Assembly (NCBI RefSeq): GCF_000151315.2
Contig: NW_011887296.1
Location: 1,087,095 to 1,151,094, forward strand
Length of the DNA: 64,000 nt
Direction: 5' to 3'
Origin: Capsaspora owczarzaki ATCC 30864
Taxonomy: Eukaryota; Opisthokonta; Filasterea
Within the stretch, counting starts at the first letter, position 1; every line of letters starts with the position of its first letter. Below the pieces are notes generated by a model. That model did no database searches and was not told the origin of the DNA. It worked only from the letters and a program-made list of their open reading frames with translations. Position numbers and translations under genes: made by a program. Positions 49,048-58,791 of this stretch are shown one piece after another.

Positions 49048-50533
49048 CCTTTTTTTTTCCTTCTTTTTTCAATGTTCCGCTTTGCCTCTGCTGATGGGGG
49101 GGGGGTCGTTTGCAAGATCAGATCGATGAACGTGGATGGGATTGCAAAGACCAATTCCACAAAGCGAGATCGACGACGAGAGGACTATTTGCGTCAGGAA
49201 CAAGTGCAAAAAGCAGAGAGAGAGAAGCAAAGGTTAAGACAGATCTCGAAAAAAAAAAAAAAAGCGAAAAGACTGGATTTTTACATTGAGATTTACATTT
49301 GGGGATTGCATGATGGTGTGATGTGCAATGTTGCTGCAACTCGAAATACAATTGGTATTTGTCTTGGAAATAAGTGCTTGGAGATGGCAGGAATAGACGC
49401 TTCGGACCGAGCGAAATAGCTGGAAAATTTGCTCAAGTGCGAGACTTTCAGATTGGCAGAGTCGATGGGTTGAGCAGCGTTCGAGCACGAGTCATACAAA
49501 TGTCCAACAGTGAACGATGCACGCTTGGTGAGATTTGCTACCGTGAATCGGGCAATGGTGGTCCTGGCGATGAGCGTGCTTGTTTTTTGGTTTCTGTTTG
49601 AGGTTTCAGCGGTGGATCCAAGCCTCAACTCTGCAAAATCGACCCTTCCATATTCAATTCTGTACTTTTGACGTTATTGTTCATCTTTTTATTGCTTGTG
49701 TTGCTGTTTGTTATGATCAGAGATTGTTCCACTAAACCGAAACCAGAAATTCACTCTTTTGTCCCTTGTTGTCGGTAAGTGAAAAAAATCAACCAAAAAA
49801 TCAAAAAAAAAAAAAAAAGGAAAAAAAAATCCGGTCCTTTTCCCCCCCTTTGTCCCCTTTTTGGTCCTTCTTGAATCTCCTGCTCTTCCTCACTGCTCGG
49901 TCGCATCTCTGCGAATCGCCATACACGAGTTTCAACTGACGCTCCAGTCTGTGCGTGTCAGGAAAGGGCAGTCGATCTTGCTGAGGCAAAAAAAAGCTAA
50001 ACGAAAAAAAAAAAAAAAGCAAAAAAAAAAAAAGCGATCTCTCGCTTTGCTGGAGCATCATTGCGCTCTCTTCGAGCCTCACTCGCGTCGTGGGGGGGGG
50101 GTTTGGTCGACGCCCGCTCGCTGCACACACCAACGTGAGGGTGTTGTTTAGGACCATCGAGAATGCAGGAGAGCAGCGCAGGACGCGTGGCAAAGCAGCT
50201 GGCTCTTCGTTTTCACCCACAATACAACCACGCTGCTCTCCTCCTCGTCTTCACCCTTCTCCACTCTTCCCAAGAAAGAGGGCCAGTCATTCGCTTGCCC
50301 GGTGGCAGCACCAGCAGCATCACCATCGTTCGTTTTTGCCGCTCTCTTTGAAACGATCGACCCGTGTCTTTCCCAAAGACCATTTCAATGCTCTTCCACT
50401 CAAATCGCAAACCCCTTCTTCTCCCAATCTCCCCTTCGTCATGAGCCCCTTCGAGGTCAACTCACCCTTCTCCTCTCCGTTTGTTTTCTCTTGTACATTC
50501 AGGTTTTCGGGAAAAAAATCACAATTCACAACA
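49048..50533. other. Divergent intergenic stretch, AFG3-like and Rieske promoters
   Basis: 1.49 kb between two divergent mitochondrial-protein genes. A-runs occur near 49247, 49805 and 50008-50033. Just before the Rieske ATG, a TTGTACATTCAG acceptor-like site at about 50491-50502 hints at a 5' UTR intron. No further gene supported. Confidence 0.55.
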
Positions 50534-51512
50534 ATGCTCGCCTTCCGCTCGACCGCTCCCTCCCTCGCACGTGTCTTGCAAGGCTCCGCCACTTCGGTGG
50601 GCAAGGTTGCTCGCACGCCCCTTATTACTAGCCGCATTCTCCCAGACCCATCAGGCCACCACGACGGCCACCACGACGGCCACGGCGCTGTTCCCGGCGT
50701 TGCCTACCGCGAGGAGCCCACCTTCCTGACTGCCCGATCGCTCCCCCGCGTCGCCTCGGCCAACCAGGTCTTCTCGACCTCAATGCTGCCCCGCGGCGTT
50801 CGTTATGCGCACACCGACATCCAGGTCCCCGACTTTAGCCACTACCGTCGCGAGATTGCCCCCACCGAAGCCAAGGGCGACCCGACCTCGCGCCTCTTCT
50901 CGTACTTTGTTGTCGGCGCCACTGGTGTCTTCACCGCCTCCATCGTCAAGAACATTGTTGTCGACTTTGTCATGAGCATGAGCGCGTCCGCCGATGTTCT
51001 CGCTCTTGCCAAGGTCGAGGTCGATCTTTCCGCCATTCCCGAGGGCAAGAACGTTGTCGTGACATGGCGCGGCAAGCCCCTGTTTGTGCGCCACCGCACT
51101 GAGGCCGAGATTGCAGGTATGTTGGATTTTCCAGCCAGGGCTCTTTTATTTTTTTCTTTCTGCTGAGTTGGATGGGTTTTGTGCTTGAGAATTTGAGTTT
51201 TTGTCTGCTCACTTTTGTGCTCGGCTTCCGTTCGACTCAACAGAGGCCAACAGCGTCAGCTTGTCCGAGCTCCGTGACCCGCAGATGGACGCCGAGCGCG
51301 TTCAACAGCCCAAGTGGCTCGTTCTGCTTGGTGTTTGCACTCACCTTGGCTGCGTGCCAATTGCAAGCGCTGGCGACTTTGGTGGCTATTTCTGCCCTTG
51401 CCACGGCTCACACTACGACGTTTCTGGTCGCATTCGTCGTGGCCCTGCTCCCCTCAACTTGGAAGTACCGCCGTACAGCTTCTTGGAGGAAAATAAGATC
51501 ATTGTCGGTTAA
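50534..51512 (+). CDS. UQCRFS1: Ubiquinol-cytochrome c reductase Rieske iron-sulfur subunit
   Basis: Carries the 2Fe-2S cluster of respiratory complex III and passes electrons from ubiquinol to cytochrome c1 in the mitochondrial inner membrane. Exons 50534-51116 and 51244-51512 with a 127-nt phase-1 intron; 283 aa. The start gives a Ser/Arg/Leu-rich presequence ([16 protein letters not shown]) and a His/Asp-rich patch in the cleaved part. The membrane anchor follows ([20 protein letters not shown]), then [20 protein letters not shown], and the two cluster motifs CTHLGC and CPCHGSHYD with [12 protein letters not shown] after them. All four ligands (two Cys, two His) and the disulfide Cys pair are present. 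Complete. Confidence 0.97.
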
Positions 51513-52523
51513 ATTGACCACCAACAATGGTTTTATTGTTTCCTTTCGTGATTCTTTCTTTTTGTCCTCCCTCTTGTCCCTCCCCCTTTCCCCCCCCCCC
51601 CAACTTAATTGACATTCTTCATGCTCCGGATGTCATGCCATGATTGATTATTGGCCTGTTTCTGTATCTTGTTTTGTTCTTCTCTCTCTCTTTTTGTTTG
51701 ATTACATTTTTCCAACTTGTAGCCTCGCTTTGTCATTGCTTGATTTGTCTGCGGGATGCTTTGGAGTGGTGTTTTTTTCCATTGTTACGTTGGGGGTGCA
51801 AGTCACAAGCTTTTGCAGTCAAACGAAGCCAAAAAACCAAATGCCCAACGAAAGCTCACCCACCGTCAGTAGTGGTAGCACCAATATTGCGCCAGTGACC
51901 ATTGTAAATCAACCACATGGATTGAGGTTGGCAGCAACTGCTCACGACGGGTTTGGCGGGTCTGGATTCAGTTTTCTCCTGCAACACAACACAGGCGATT
52001 TGTGCGATTGTGCGTTCGCTCGAGCAGTCGAATACCTACAGAGAGAAGAGAGAGAGAGAGGACCCCCCTCCCCCATGAATACAGCTAAAGTGGCCTTGCT
52101 ACCGCCAGCGGGAAGAGGACAGGGGAGGACGACGACGCATGGGACTGATCCACGCGAGCACAACTCGTCCAATTCAGCTGATCGCCGTCGATGCAAGCTC
52201 TCTTCACAAACCTGATCTCCAACACGCATTTGACTTTATCCATCCAAATCGAGCTCAACTCAGTCATCTTCCATTCGTCTTCAGTTGTTCAATGTACAGT
52301 AATACAAAATCGTTGTGTTTTGCGTTGTTTGTTTGACAATCCCTCCATTTTTGTCTTTTTTGTGCCCACGCGCAATTAGGTTTTTGGGATTTTTTTTATT
52401 TTTTATTGAATGCATTTTTTTCTCATCATTGATTTCTGTTCTGTTTTTTGCTGTCAAAAAACACAGAAACAAACAACAACAAACAAACAACAACAAACAA
52501 CAGGAATTCTCATCATCACCGCA
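51513..52523. other. Intergenic between the Rieske and SecA-like genes
   Basis: 1.01 kb. T-rich 3' UTR of the Rieske gene, then about 500 bases of mixed sequence and an AAC/AAACAAC-rich leader before the SecA-like start. No gene seen. Confidence 0.6.
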
Positions 52524-55500
52524 ATGTCGCAGGAAGAGCACTTTGGCGGCGGCGGCGGTGCGGGCGGGTCAGACGACGACGCCAACAACAGCGACGACGC
52601 GACGAGCAATCCCTCGTTCCAAGATCACGTCCATCGCGACCCAGCAGCCCATCCACAGCAGCAGGAGGAAGGCGATGCAGCGCACACAACGCGCGAGCCA
52701 GTGCCACTCGCTGCCGCTGCCGAGGTCCGCGCGACCGTCACGCCCATTGCAAGCGGTGGCGGTGGGTCGCGTCCGAGCAATTTGCTGCTCTCCTTTGCCC
52801 CGTCGTCCCCGCTGACCCACGCTGCCCTGCTGGTGTACCTGCTTCAGCTGCGTACGGAAGCCACTGCCGCGATCTCTGCTTGCGACGGCCTCCAACCGGG
52901 GGTCGCTGCTGCTGCTGCTGCTGCTGCTCCGGAGGCTTCGATCGGCTCTGTGCTGTCCTCAGCTGTCGCTTCCACTGCCGTCCACGCAGAGGAGGTGGAC
53001 GCTGCTATTGGCATTTGCCGGGCGCTGTCTGGCTACTCGGCCATTGCCCACTCGCAGGCATTGCACCACTCCTTGCCAACGGCAGAATTTGATGCATTCT
53101 GCAGTTTCGCTCTGAGCGTGTGGACCATTTCGCCCAACTTGAAAGGCAAAACCCTGCAAGAGCCAGTGCGTTATCGTGTGTTGACCACGACATCCATCAT
53201 GCTTCTCTGGGCGCTGTCGCATGACGCGAGCCCATGCCCGTCCTCGAGCGCGACGGCCATCGCGAGTCTTGCCAGCGCCGTTGCCAAGGCTGTGTCCTCG
53301 GGCGAGCTGATGTGGGAGGAAGTACGAGAGTGGGAGCACGCATGGGGCCGCATTGGACTGCTGCTGCACAGGCAAGCGCTGAATCTGCACCAGAGCTTCC
53401 AGGAGTTGGCGGCGCTCGTTCAGATGGCTGCCAACGACGTGCACTACAGCACTGATCCGATCAAGTCGATTGAGCTTTTGCTTGCCCAGCGAAAGCGAAT
53501 CCTACTGGCGATTAAAAAGATCAAAGGCCAGCCATCGCCCGCTGCAGCCACTGCTGCCGCTGCAGCCGGAGGGTTGGCGTTGGGCGAGTTTGCCAACGAT
53601 GGCGGCGATTCTCTCCTCCACACTGGTTCGTTGGAATGCGTGCTGTTGGATTACATTAGTCTCTACGTGCTCGGGTCTTCCGACGCCAGCCGAGTGTGGC
53701 ACGCATGCTGGAGCGCGCGCGGTCGTCGACGCCTTCCAGTCCTCCTGCGCGGCATCGAGACAATCGCACGCTTGGGCGCTACGCATCCCACGCAACTCGC
53801 TGCCATGATCAAAGGAACGCCCTCTTCCGCAGATCTCATCACCTTGGAGCAGCTGGCCTCGAGCGCCGAGCAACGCAAAGAGCAACGACCATTCTTGCTC
53901 GAAATCTTCAAGTCCAAAACGGTGTTTCCCGACTGGCAGCTCGTGCACAAGTTGGCTGTTGCGCTTGCCATGCAACTGCACCACCCCATCGCCGTGTGGG
54001 AGGGATCTGTACTCGCGGCGTACGCGCGCCAAATCGATGCTGCTGGCCCAAGCCCCGACTGGCCCGAAGCAAAGCAGGTGCTTCAAAACCTTCGTACGCG
54101 CAAAGAAGATGCCTTGCTTGCGCCAGCCGAGCTTGACGCCCTCATCCGCGCGGCAGCCGCAGTCCCGCCTCCGACCGATGCTGCCGTCGCACCGCTCGTC
54201 AACGTTGAACTAAAGTACCGTCATCTGCATTCGAAAACGATTGACGTGTCCATCTTCAGTCAGGACGTTTGCTCGCAAACGGTCGAGCACGCCGCCGACT
54301 GGTTTGCCCTCGTCAACCCGACCAGTGCGTCCACCCTTGAAGCTCTGGCGACGGTGTGCGACTACATCATTTCCCAACGAACCGTCGCAGCGACGAGCAC
54401 TGACGGCGGCAGGGCGCTGGATGCAGTCTTTGCCGTCATGTTGGCCAATTCCATGCGCACTCTGCTGCCAGACCAGCGTCTTGCACGCACTGCCGCCATC
54501 GTTCCCGTTTTGAAACGCCATGCCAAGACACTTTTGGAAGGCACTCTGCCGACCAAGAGCGTTTCCGTCTTCTTTGACACGCTTTCAACGGCTCGACAAC
54601 AGTCCAACGCGGCCGAACTGGCGGGAATGCAGGCGATTTTCACCGAGTTTTTGCGCCAATGGAAGGCGCAACAGTCCTGCGCTGCGGAGTTGGTTCAGCT
54701 GGCTGTCCAGCATGCTGCGACCACCGCTGCCCCGGATGGCATCCTCCTTCGCCTGGGCTGGCTGGTTGCTGGAGATTCGTCGTCGAACAACCGCTTCCTT
54801 GGCCGTGAGATTGTCGCACACCGCCAAGCCGGTGCGTACTTGCGCCATCTCCCCGCGCTCTATCCGTCAAGCGATCAGGCTGTTTTGGGCAAGCTTGCAA
54901 AGCTTTGCGGCCTTGACATTCCCATGACGACGGCCGTGTCAGAGTCCCCAGCCCTCGCGGACAACGAGCTCATCCGCTTTGCCCTGCAGGCCAAGCCTGC
55001 TCCCTGGTCTGCTGAGCTTTGGATTGCGTTTGTCGGGGCGGCGAGCATGTTCTGGAGTGGCGACTCTACTGCGCGCATGTGCATGGCCTTGGTTGATCAA
55101 CTCGTTGACAAGTTGCAAGGGCAGCAGCACGTGAGTGTCGTGTTGTCGGCTGTTGCTGCTGCTGCCAGGCAGTCTCGACGTGCGGCCACGCTGCTTGCCA
55201 ACGGGCAGTCCGCGGCCGCTCCAGCCGAAGCTGCAACAACGGCCCACCAGCAACCACGGGCTGGCTACGACAGCTCCTTGCGCCACTGGCTGGCTGATTT
55301 CCTCCCCTTGGAGGACGTCACCCGCGGCGGCGTGTCTCTCACCACGGAGGCCATTACCAAAGGCGCAGAAGAGTCGATGGCGGCCCCAGAGTCCCTCTTG
55401 GAGTTTGCGCAGCGTGTCGCAAAGCTCCGAATCCATCTGTACGAGCTGCGCTTCCCCGAGAAATCGCTGGAGCAGGTTATCGAGGAATTCGAGCAGCAGA

Positions 55501-58500
55501 TGGTCACCTTGCCAGCCGCCGAGTTCAAGGTGATTGTCGACCAGTTCCGTCTCATCAAGGCGCAGTACATGAGAGATGCAGTGCACGAGTGGGATGAGGC
55601 GCGCCTGCGAGCAGCCATCCGCGCGCATCGAGCTGCTATTGCGCACGCCGATGGGACGGGCCGGGGAGGCGCCGGACTGGCACCCGATCTGGCCACGCGC
55701 TTTGACCTCACTTCGTTGGTGCTGATTCGCGAAGCCATTCGCATCCACAAGGGCTACCGGCCGTACAATACGCAGATGCTGGTTGTGCTGAGCTTGCTCG
55801 CCACGCCGCGCAAGGGACGCCTTGGACAAGTCAAAACGGGCCAAGGCAAGAGCGTGGTGGTTTCCATGCTTGCTGCGACAATGGCCATGCGCGGGCATCC
55901 CGTCGACATTGTCACGTCGTCAGTCTCGCTCGCTCGCCGCGACGCAAAGGAGATGGCAGGATTCTTCCACCTGTTTGACCTCAAAGTGACGCACAATACC
56001 GACAAAAACCCCACCCACCAGCAAAACTATGCCGCCGAGATTGTGTACGGCGATGCCTTCCATTTTGAACACGCGCAGCTGATGGACTCGTACGACTTTG
56101 AAACAGTCCGCACCCCGCGCCCTTACGGCATTGCGATTGTGGACGAGGTCGACTCGATGCTCATCGATCGCGCGAGCTTTTCGACTCGCATCATTTATCA
56201 ATCCGAGCTCTTTTACCGCGTGCAGTGGATCTACCCCATTCTCCTCCAGCTCAGCCAGGCCTCGCCGCCACCGTCTGCTGCGGACATGACGGCGACCGTG
56301 CTGCAGTCCAAGCCCTTCAAGCAGTGCAGTGATTTCATCAAGGAGTTTGTTCAGAGCCAGCTGCCGTATTGGGCTCGGTCGGCTGTGCGCGCCCGCCACT
56401 TGCAGCGAGCCAGAGACTACATTGTTGTGCCAGAGGGGATCAAGATTGTGGATTTCGAGCACACTGGCGAGATTCACGAAAACATGTTCCACATGGCCAG
56501 TTTGCATCAGCTGCTCGAGCTCAGAGAGGGCCTGAGGCCGTCGTTGGATCGGCTCATGGGCTGTCACCTGTCGCACATCACGCTGTTCAACAAGTACACG
56601 CGCATTCTCGGGTTGAGCGGCACTTTGGGTGACGAGACTGAGCGCAAAGAGCTGCTGGCCTTCTATGATCTCGACACGTTCGACGTCCCTGTCCACACCA
56701 TGGGCAAACTCGATGTGCGGTCACCAGTCATCACAGGCGGCCGTGTCGAGTGGTTTGACTCGATTCAAGCAGAGATGCTGCAACAGGCCAAGGTGGGACG
56801 GCCCGTTCTCATTCTCTTCCGGAGCATTGCCGATTGCAACGAGTTCCACAAGAGCTGCAACTCGTTGACGTCGGGACTTTTGGCTGCACAAGACTCTGAA
56901 GGCGCCCTTCCCATCCAGTTCCAACTCTTGAACGGTGTGCAAGCCGAGGAGGAGGAAGCTGTCGTGTCTCGCGCTGGCAAGGAGGGCGTCATCACGCTGG
57001 CCACCAACATGGCGGGTCGCGGCACCGACATTCGCACGTGGAAGCGTGCCGAGGCGAACGGAGGCACGCACGTCATTCTCACCTTCTTCCCTCTCAACGA
57101 GCGCGTCCAAGCTCAGGCGTTTGGCCGCACTGCCCGCCAAGGCAAGCAAGGTTCGGTTCGCTTTGTTCTCAACACGTCCGATCTCTCCAAGCATATTTCC
57201 CAACTGCCCCCGCCGCTTCAAGCTCCGGGTGCTGCTGCAGCGGACGTTGTCGCCGGCCTGGCCGCGCTACGACTGGCACGCGAGCAGATCAGTTCGCAAA
57301 TGCGTCTGCGTGTGCACGGTCCGTTGGCGATCTGGCAAGATTCGATTGTCGATCGCTTTTGCCAACGCATGGCCGTTTGGAAGAAGAACACCAACTATGA
57401 CTCGCACGCCATGGATGGTGCGCGCGCTCAGTGGGTGACGTTTTTCTCTCTGCTCAACCTCGCCGTGATTGCGGTTGAGGCCCACTCGGACGACCATACG
57501 CAAGATGCCGTCGCCAAGTCGGAGGGAGCCGTCAAAGAATTCATCCAGGAAAACGAGACCAAGTTTACCAACACGATCAATCAAATCCAAAAGTCGCTCG
57601 AGAAGGGCGACGCCATCAAAGACCCAATCATCATGATTGACAAAGCGTTTGGCCTGATTGACGATTCCTCGTACGATGAGGCTGTGAGCGTGAGCTCGAA
57701 CGCCATCAAGGTGGACAGCGACTACTCGCGCGCCTATTCTGCGCTTGCTACTGCGTACGCTTCGATGCCCAACAAGCAGAGCAACGCCAAGAGCGCCTGG
57801 CAAAAGTGCGAGGCCGCGACCAAGCGCGCGCTGGAGATTGATCCCACCAACAGGGCAGAGTTGATCATGCGTGTGCTGGCGCTCAGGGCTCTGGGTCGTG
57901 GAGCAGAGGCGAATGAAGCGCAAAACGAGGCCATCAAAGCACTCACCACCAAGCAGTTGACCACGGATCTTGCCCCTCCTGCTGCAAGCTCGGCCACCAG
58001 TCCGACAAGTTCCAGTCTCAACAGCCAAACATACACCGACATTTGCAATGTCTGCTACAAGCTGGAAAGTGTGGCGAATAGCGGCGACTTGCGAAAGGAC
58101 CTGCTCGATCGTGCCATCAGTCTGTCTCCCACTCCAGAATGGGCCCTCCGCTTGCGCGCCCGTTGGCACATTAAGCGGCATGAAGTCACCATGGCGCTCC
58201 AGGACCTTGATCGCGCACTGCTGTGCAAACCGACGGCCGAGCAGCTCAAGTTTATCGGCATGACGCGCAACTGGGCGTACAGGAAGCAGGGAACGATCAT
58301 GGCCGACGCTCAGCGCTACCCGGAGGCCATCGCCTGGTTTGCAGGCGCCTTCCAGTTCCATCCCGCCACCTCTGGGCATCTGGTTACGCTGTCATTCTAC
58401 CATGCCAAGGCAGGGAACAAGGCTTTGGCGTACACGATCGCGTGCGACGCAGTGCGCCTGAATCCCAATGATGATGATGCGTATGTCAACAGAGGAGCGT

Positions 58501-58613
58501 ACGGTGCCGCGGCGGGCGTGCCGGTGCACCAACGACGCGCAGACTTCCTGAAGGCGCTCCAACTCAATCCCAAGAATGAGCTTGCGCGCAGCAACCTGCG
58601 CTCCCTGAATTAA
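52524..58613 (+). CDS. SecA-like ATPase with C-terminal TPR repeats
   Basis: Intronless, 2,029 aa. The start was chosen at the first ATG after a purine-rich leader (MSQEEHFGGGGGAGG). Residues 1-900 are helical with Ala/Ser runs and match no family I know. About 1,000-1,560 hold a SecA-type DEAD motor: LVLIREAIRIHKGYRPYNTQ, Walker A GQVKTGQGKSVVVSMLAATM, Walker B VDEVDSMLIDRASF, motif III-like GLSGTLGDETERKELLAF, and in the second RecA domain ATNMAGRGTDIR and QAFGRTARQGKQGSVRFVL. After a helical stretch, about 1,725-2,029 read as TPRs (YSRAYSALATAYASM, AATKRALEIDPTNRAELIMR, AGNKALAYTIACDAVRLNPN). SecA normally drives bacterial and plastid protein export; no plastid gene or signal is seen here, so this is one of the cytosolic SecA-like proteins of protists. 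Function unknown. Confidence 0.88.
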   Translation: MSQEEHFGGGGGAGGSDDDANNSDDATSNPSFQDHVHRDPAAHPQQQEEGDAAHTTREPVPLAAAAEVRATVTPIASGGGGSRPSNLLLSFAPSSPLTHAALLVYLLQLRTEATAAISACDGLQPGVAAAAAAAAPEASIGSVLSSAVASTAVHAEEVDAAIGICRALSGYSAIAHSQALHHSLPTAEFDAFCSFALSVWTISPNLKGKTLQEPVRYRVLTTTSIMLLWALSHDASPCPSSSATAIASLASAVAKAVSSGELMWEEVREWEHAWGRIGLLLHRQALNLHQSFQELAALVQMAANDVHYSTDPIKSIELLLAQRKRILLAIKKIKGQPSPAAATAAAAAGGLALGEFANDGGDSLLHTGSLECVLLDYISLYVLGSSDASRVWHACWSARGRRRLPVLLRGIETIARLGATHPTQLAAMIKGTPSSADLITLEQLASSAEQRKEQRPFLLEIFKSKTVFPDWQLVHKLAVALAMQLHHPIAVWEGSVLAAYARQIDAAGPSPDWPEAKQVLQNLRTRKEDALLAPAELDALIRAAAAVPPPTDAAVAPLVNVELKYRHLHSKTIDVSIFSQDVCSQTVEHAADWFALVNPTSASTLEALATVCDYIISQRTVAATSTDGGRALDAVFAVMLANSMRTLLPDQRLARTAAIVPVLKRHAKTLLEGTLPTKSVSVFFDTLSTARQQSNAAELAGMQAIFTEFLRQWKAQQSCAAELVQLAVQHAATTAAPDGILLRLGWLVAGDSSSNNRFLGREIVAHRQAGAYLRHLPALYPSSDQAVLGKLAKLCGLDIPMTTAVSESPALADNELIRFALQAKPAPWSAELWIAFVGAASMFWSGDSTARMCMALVDQLVDKLQGQQHVSVVLSAVAAAARQSRRAATLLANGQSAAAPAEAATTAHQQPRAGYDSSLRHWLADFLPLEDVTRGGVSLTTEAITKGAEESMAAPESLLEFAQRVAKLRIHLYELRFPEKSLEQVIEEFEQQMVTLPAAEFKVIVDQFRLIKAQYMRDAVHEWDEARLRAAIRAHRAAIAHADGTGRGGAGLAPDLATRFDLTSLVLIREAIRIHKGYRPYNTQMLVVLSLLATPRKGRLGQVKTGQGKSVVVSMLAATMAMRGHPVDIVTSSVSLARRDAKEMAGFFHLFDLKVTHNTDKNPTHQQNYAAEIVYGDAFHFEHAQLMDSYDFETVRTPRPYGIAIVDEVDSMLIDRASFSTRIIYQSELFYRVQWIYPILLQLSQASPPPSAADMTATVLQSKPFKQCSDFIKEFVQSQLPYWARSAVRARHLQRARDYIVVPEGIKIVDFEHTGEIHENMFHMASLHQLLELREGLRPSLDRLMGCHLSHITLFNKYTRILGLSGTLGDETERKELLAFYDLDTFDVPVHTMGKLDVRSPVITGGRVEWFDSIQAEMLQQAKVGRPVLILFRSIADCNEFHKSCNSLTSGLLAAQDSEGALPIQFQLLNGVQAEEEEAVVSRAGKEGVITLATNMAGRGTDIRTWKRAEANGGTHVILTFFPLNERVQAQAFGRTARQGKQGSVRFVLNTSDLSKHISQLPPPLQAPGAAAADVVAGLAALRLAREQISSQMRLRVHGPLAIWQDSIVDRFCQRMAVWKKNTNYDSHAMDGARAQWVTFFSLLNLAVIAVEAHSDDHTQDAVAKSEGAVKEFIQENETKFTNTINQIQKSLEKGDAIKDPIIMIDKAFGLIDDSSYDEAVSVSSNAIKVDSDYSRAYSALATAYASMPNKQSNAKSAWQKCEAATKRALEIDPTNRAELIMRVLALRALGRGAEANEAQNEAIKALTTKQLTTDLAPPAASSATSPTSSSLNSQTYTDICNVCYKLESVANSGDLRKDLLDRAISLSPTPEWALRLRARWHIKRHEVTMALQDLDRALLCKPTAEQLKFIGMTRNWAYRKQGTIMADAQRYPEAIAWFAGAFQFHPATSGHLVTLSFYHAKAGNKALAYTIACDAVRLNPNDDDAYVNRGAYGAAAGVPVHQRRADFLKALQLNPKNELARSNLRSLN

Positions 58614-58791
58614 CAGACGTCTGCATTGTTGTGTTTGTTTTTGTTGTTGTTGTGTGATCATTGTTGTTGTTGTTTGTCATGTAGTAATGTTTTATTCAAA
58701 GCTAAAAAATCTGGTTTGTTTTGTGCATGTTTGAAATGTTTTATCAACGTCGTCTAGTTTTTCTACCCAGCAAGAAAACAAAATGCGTCGT

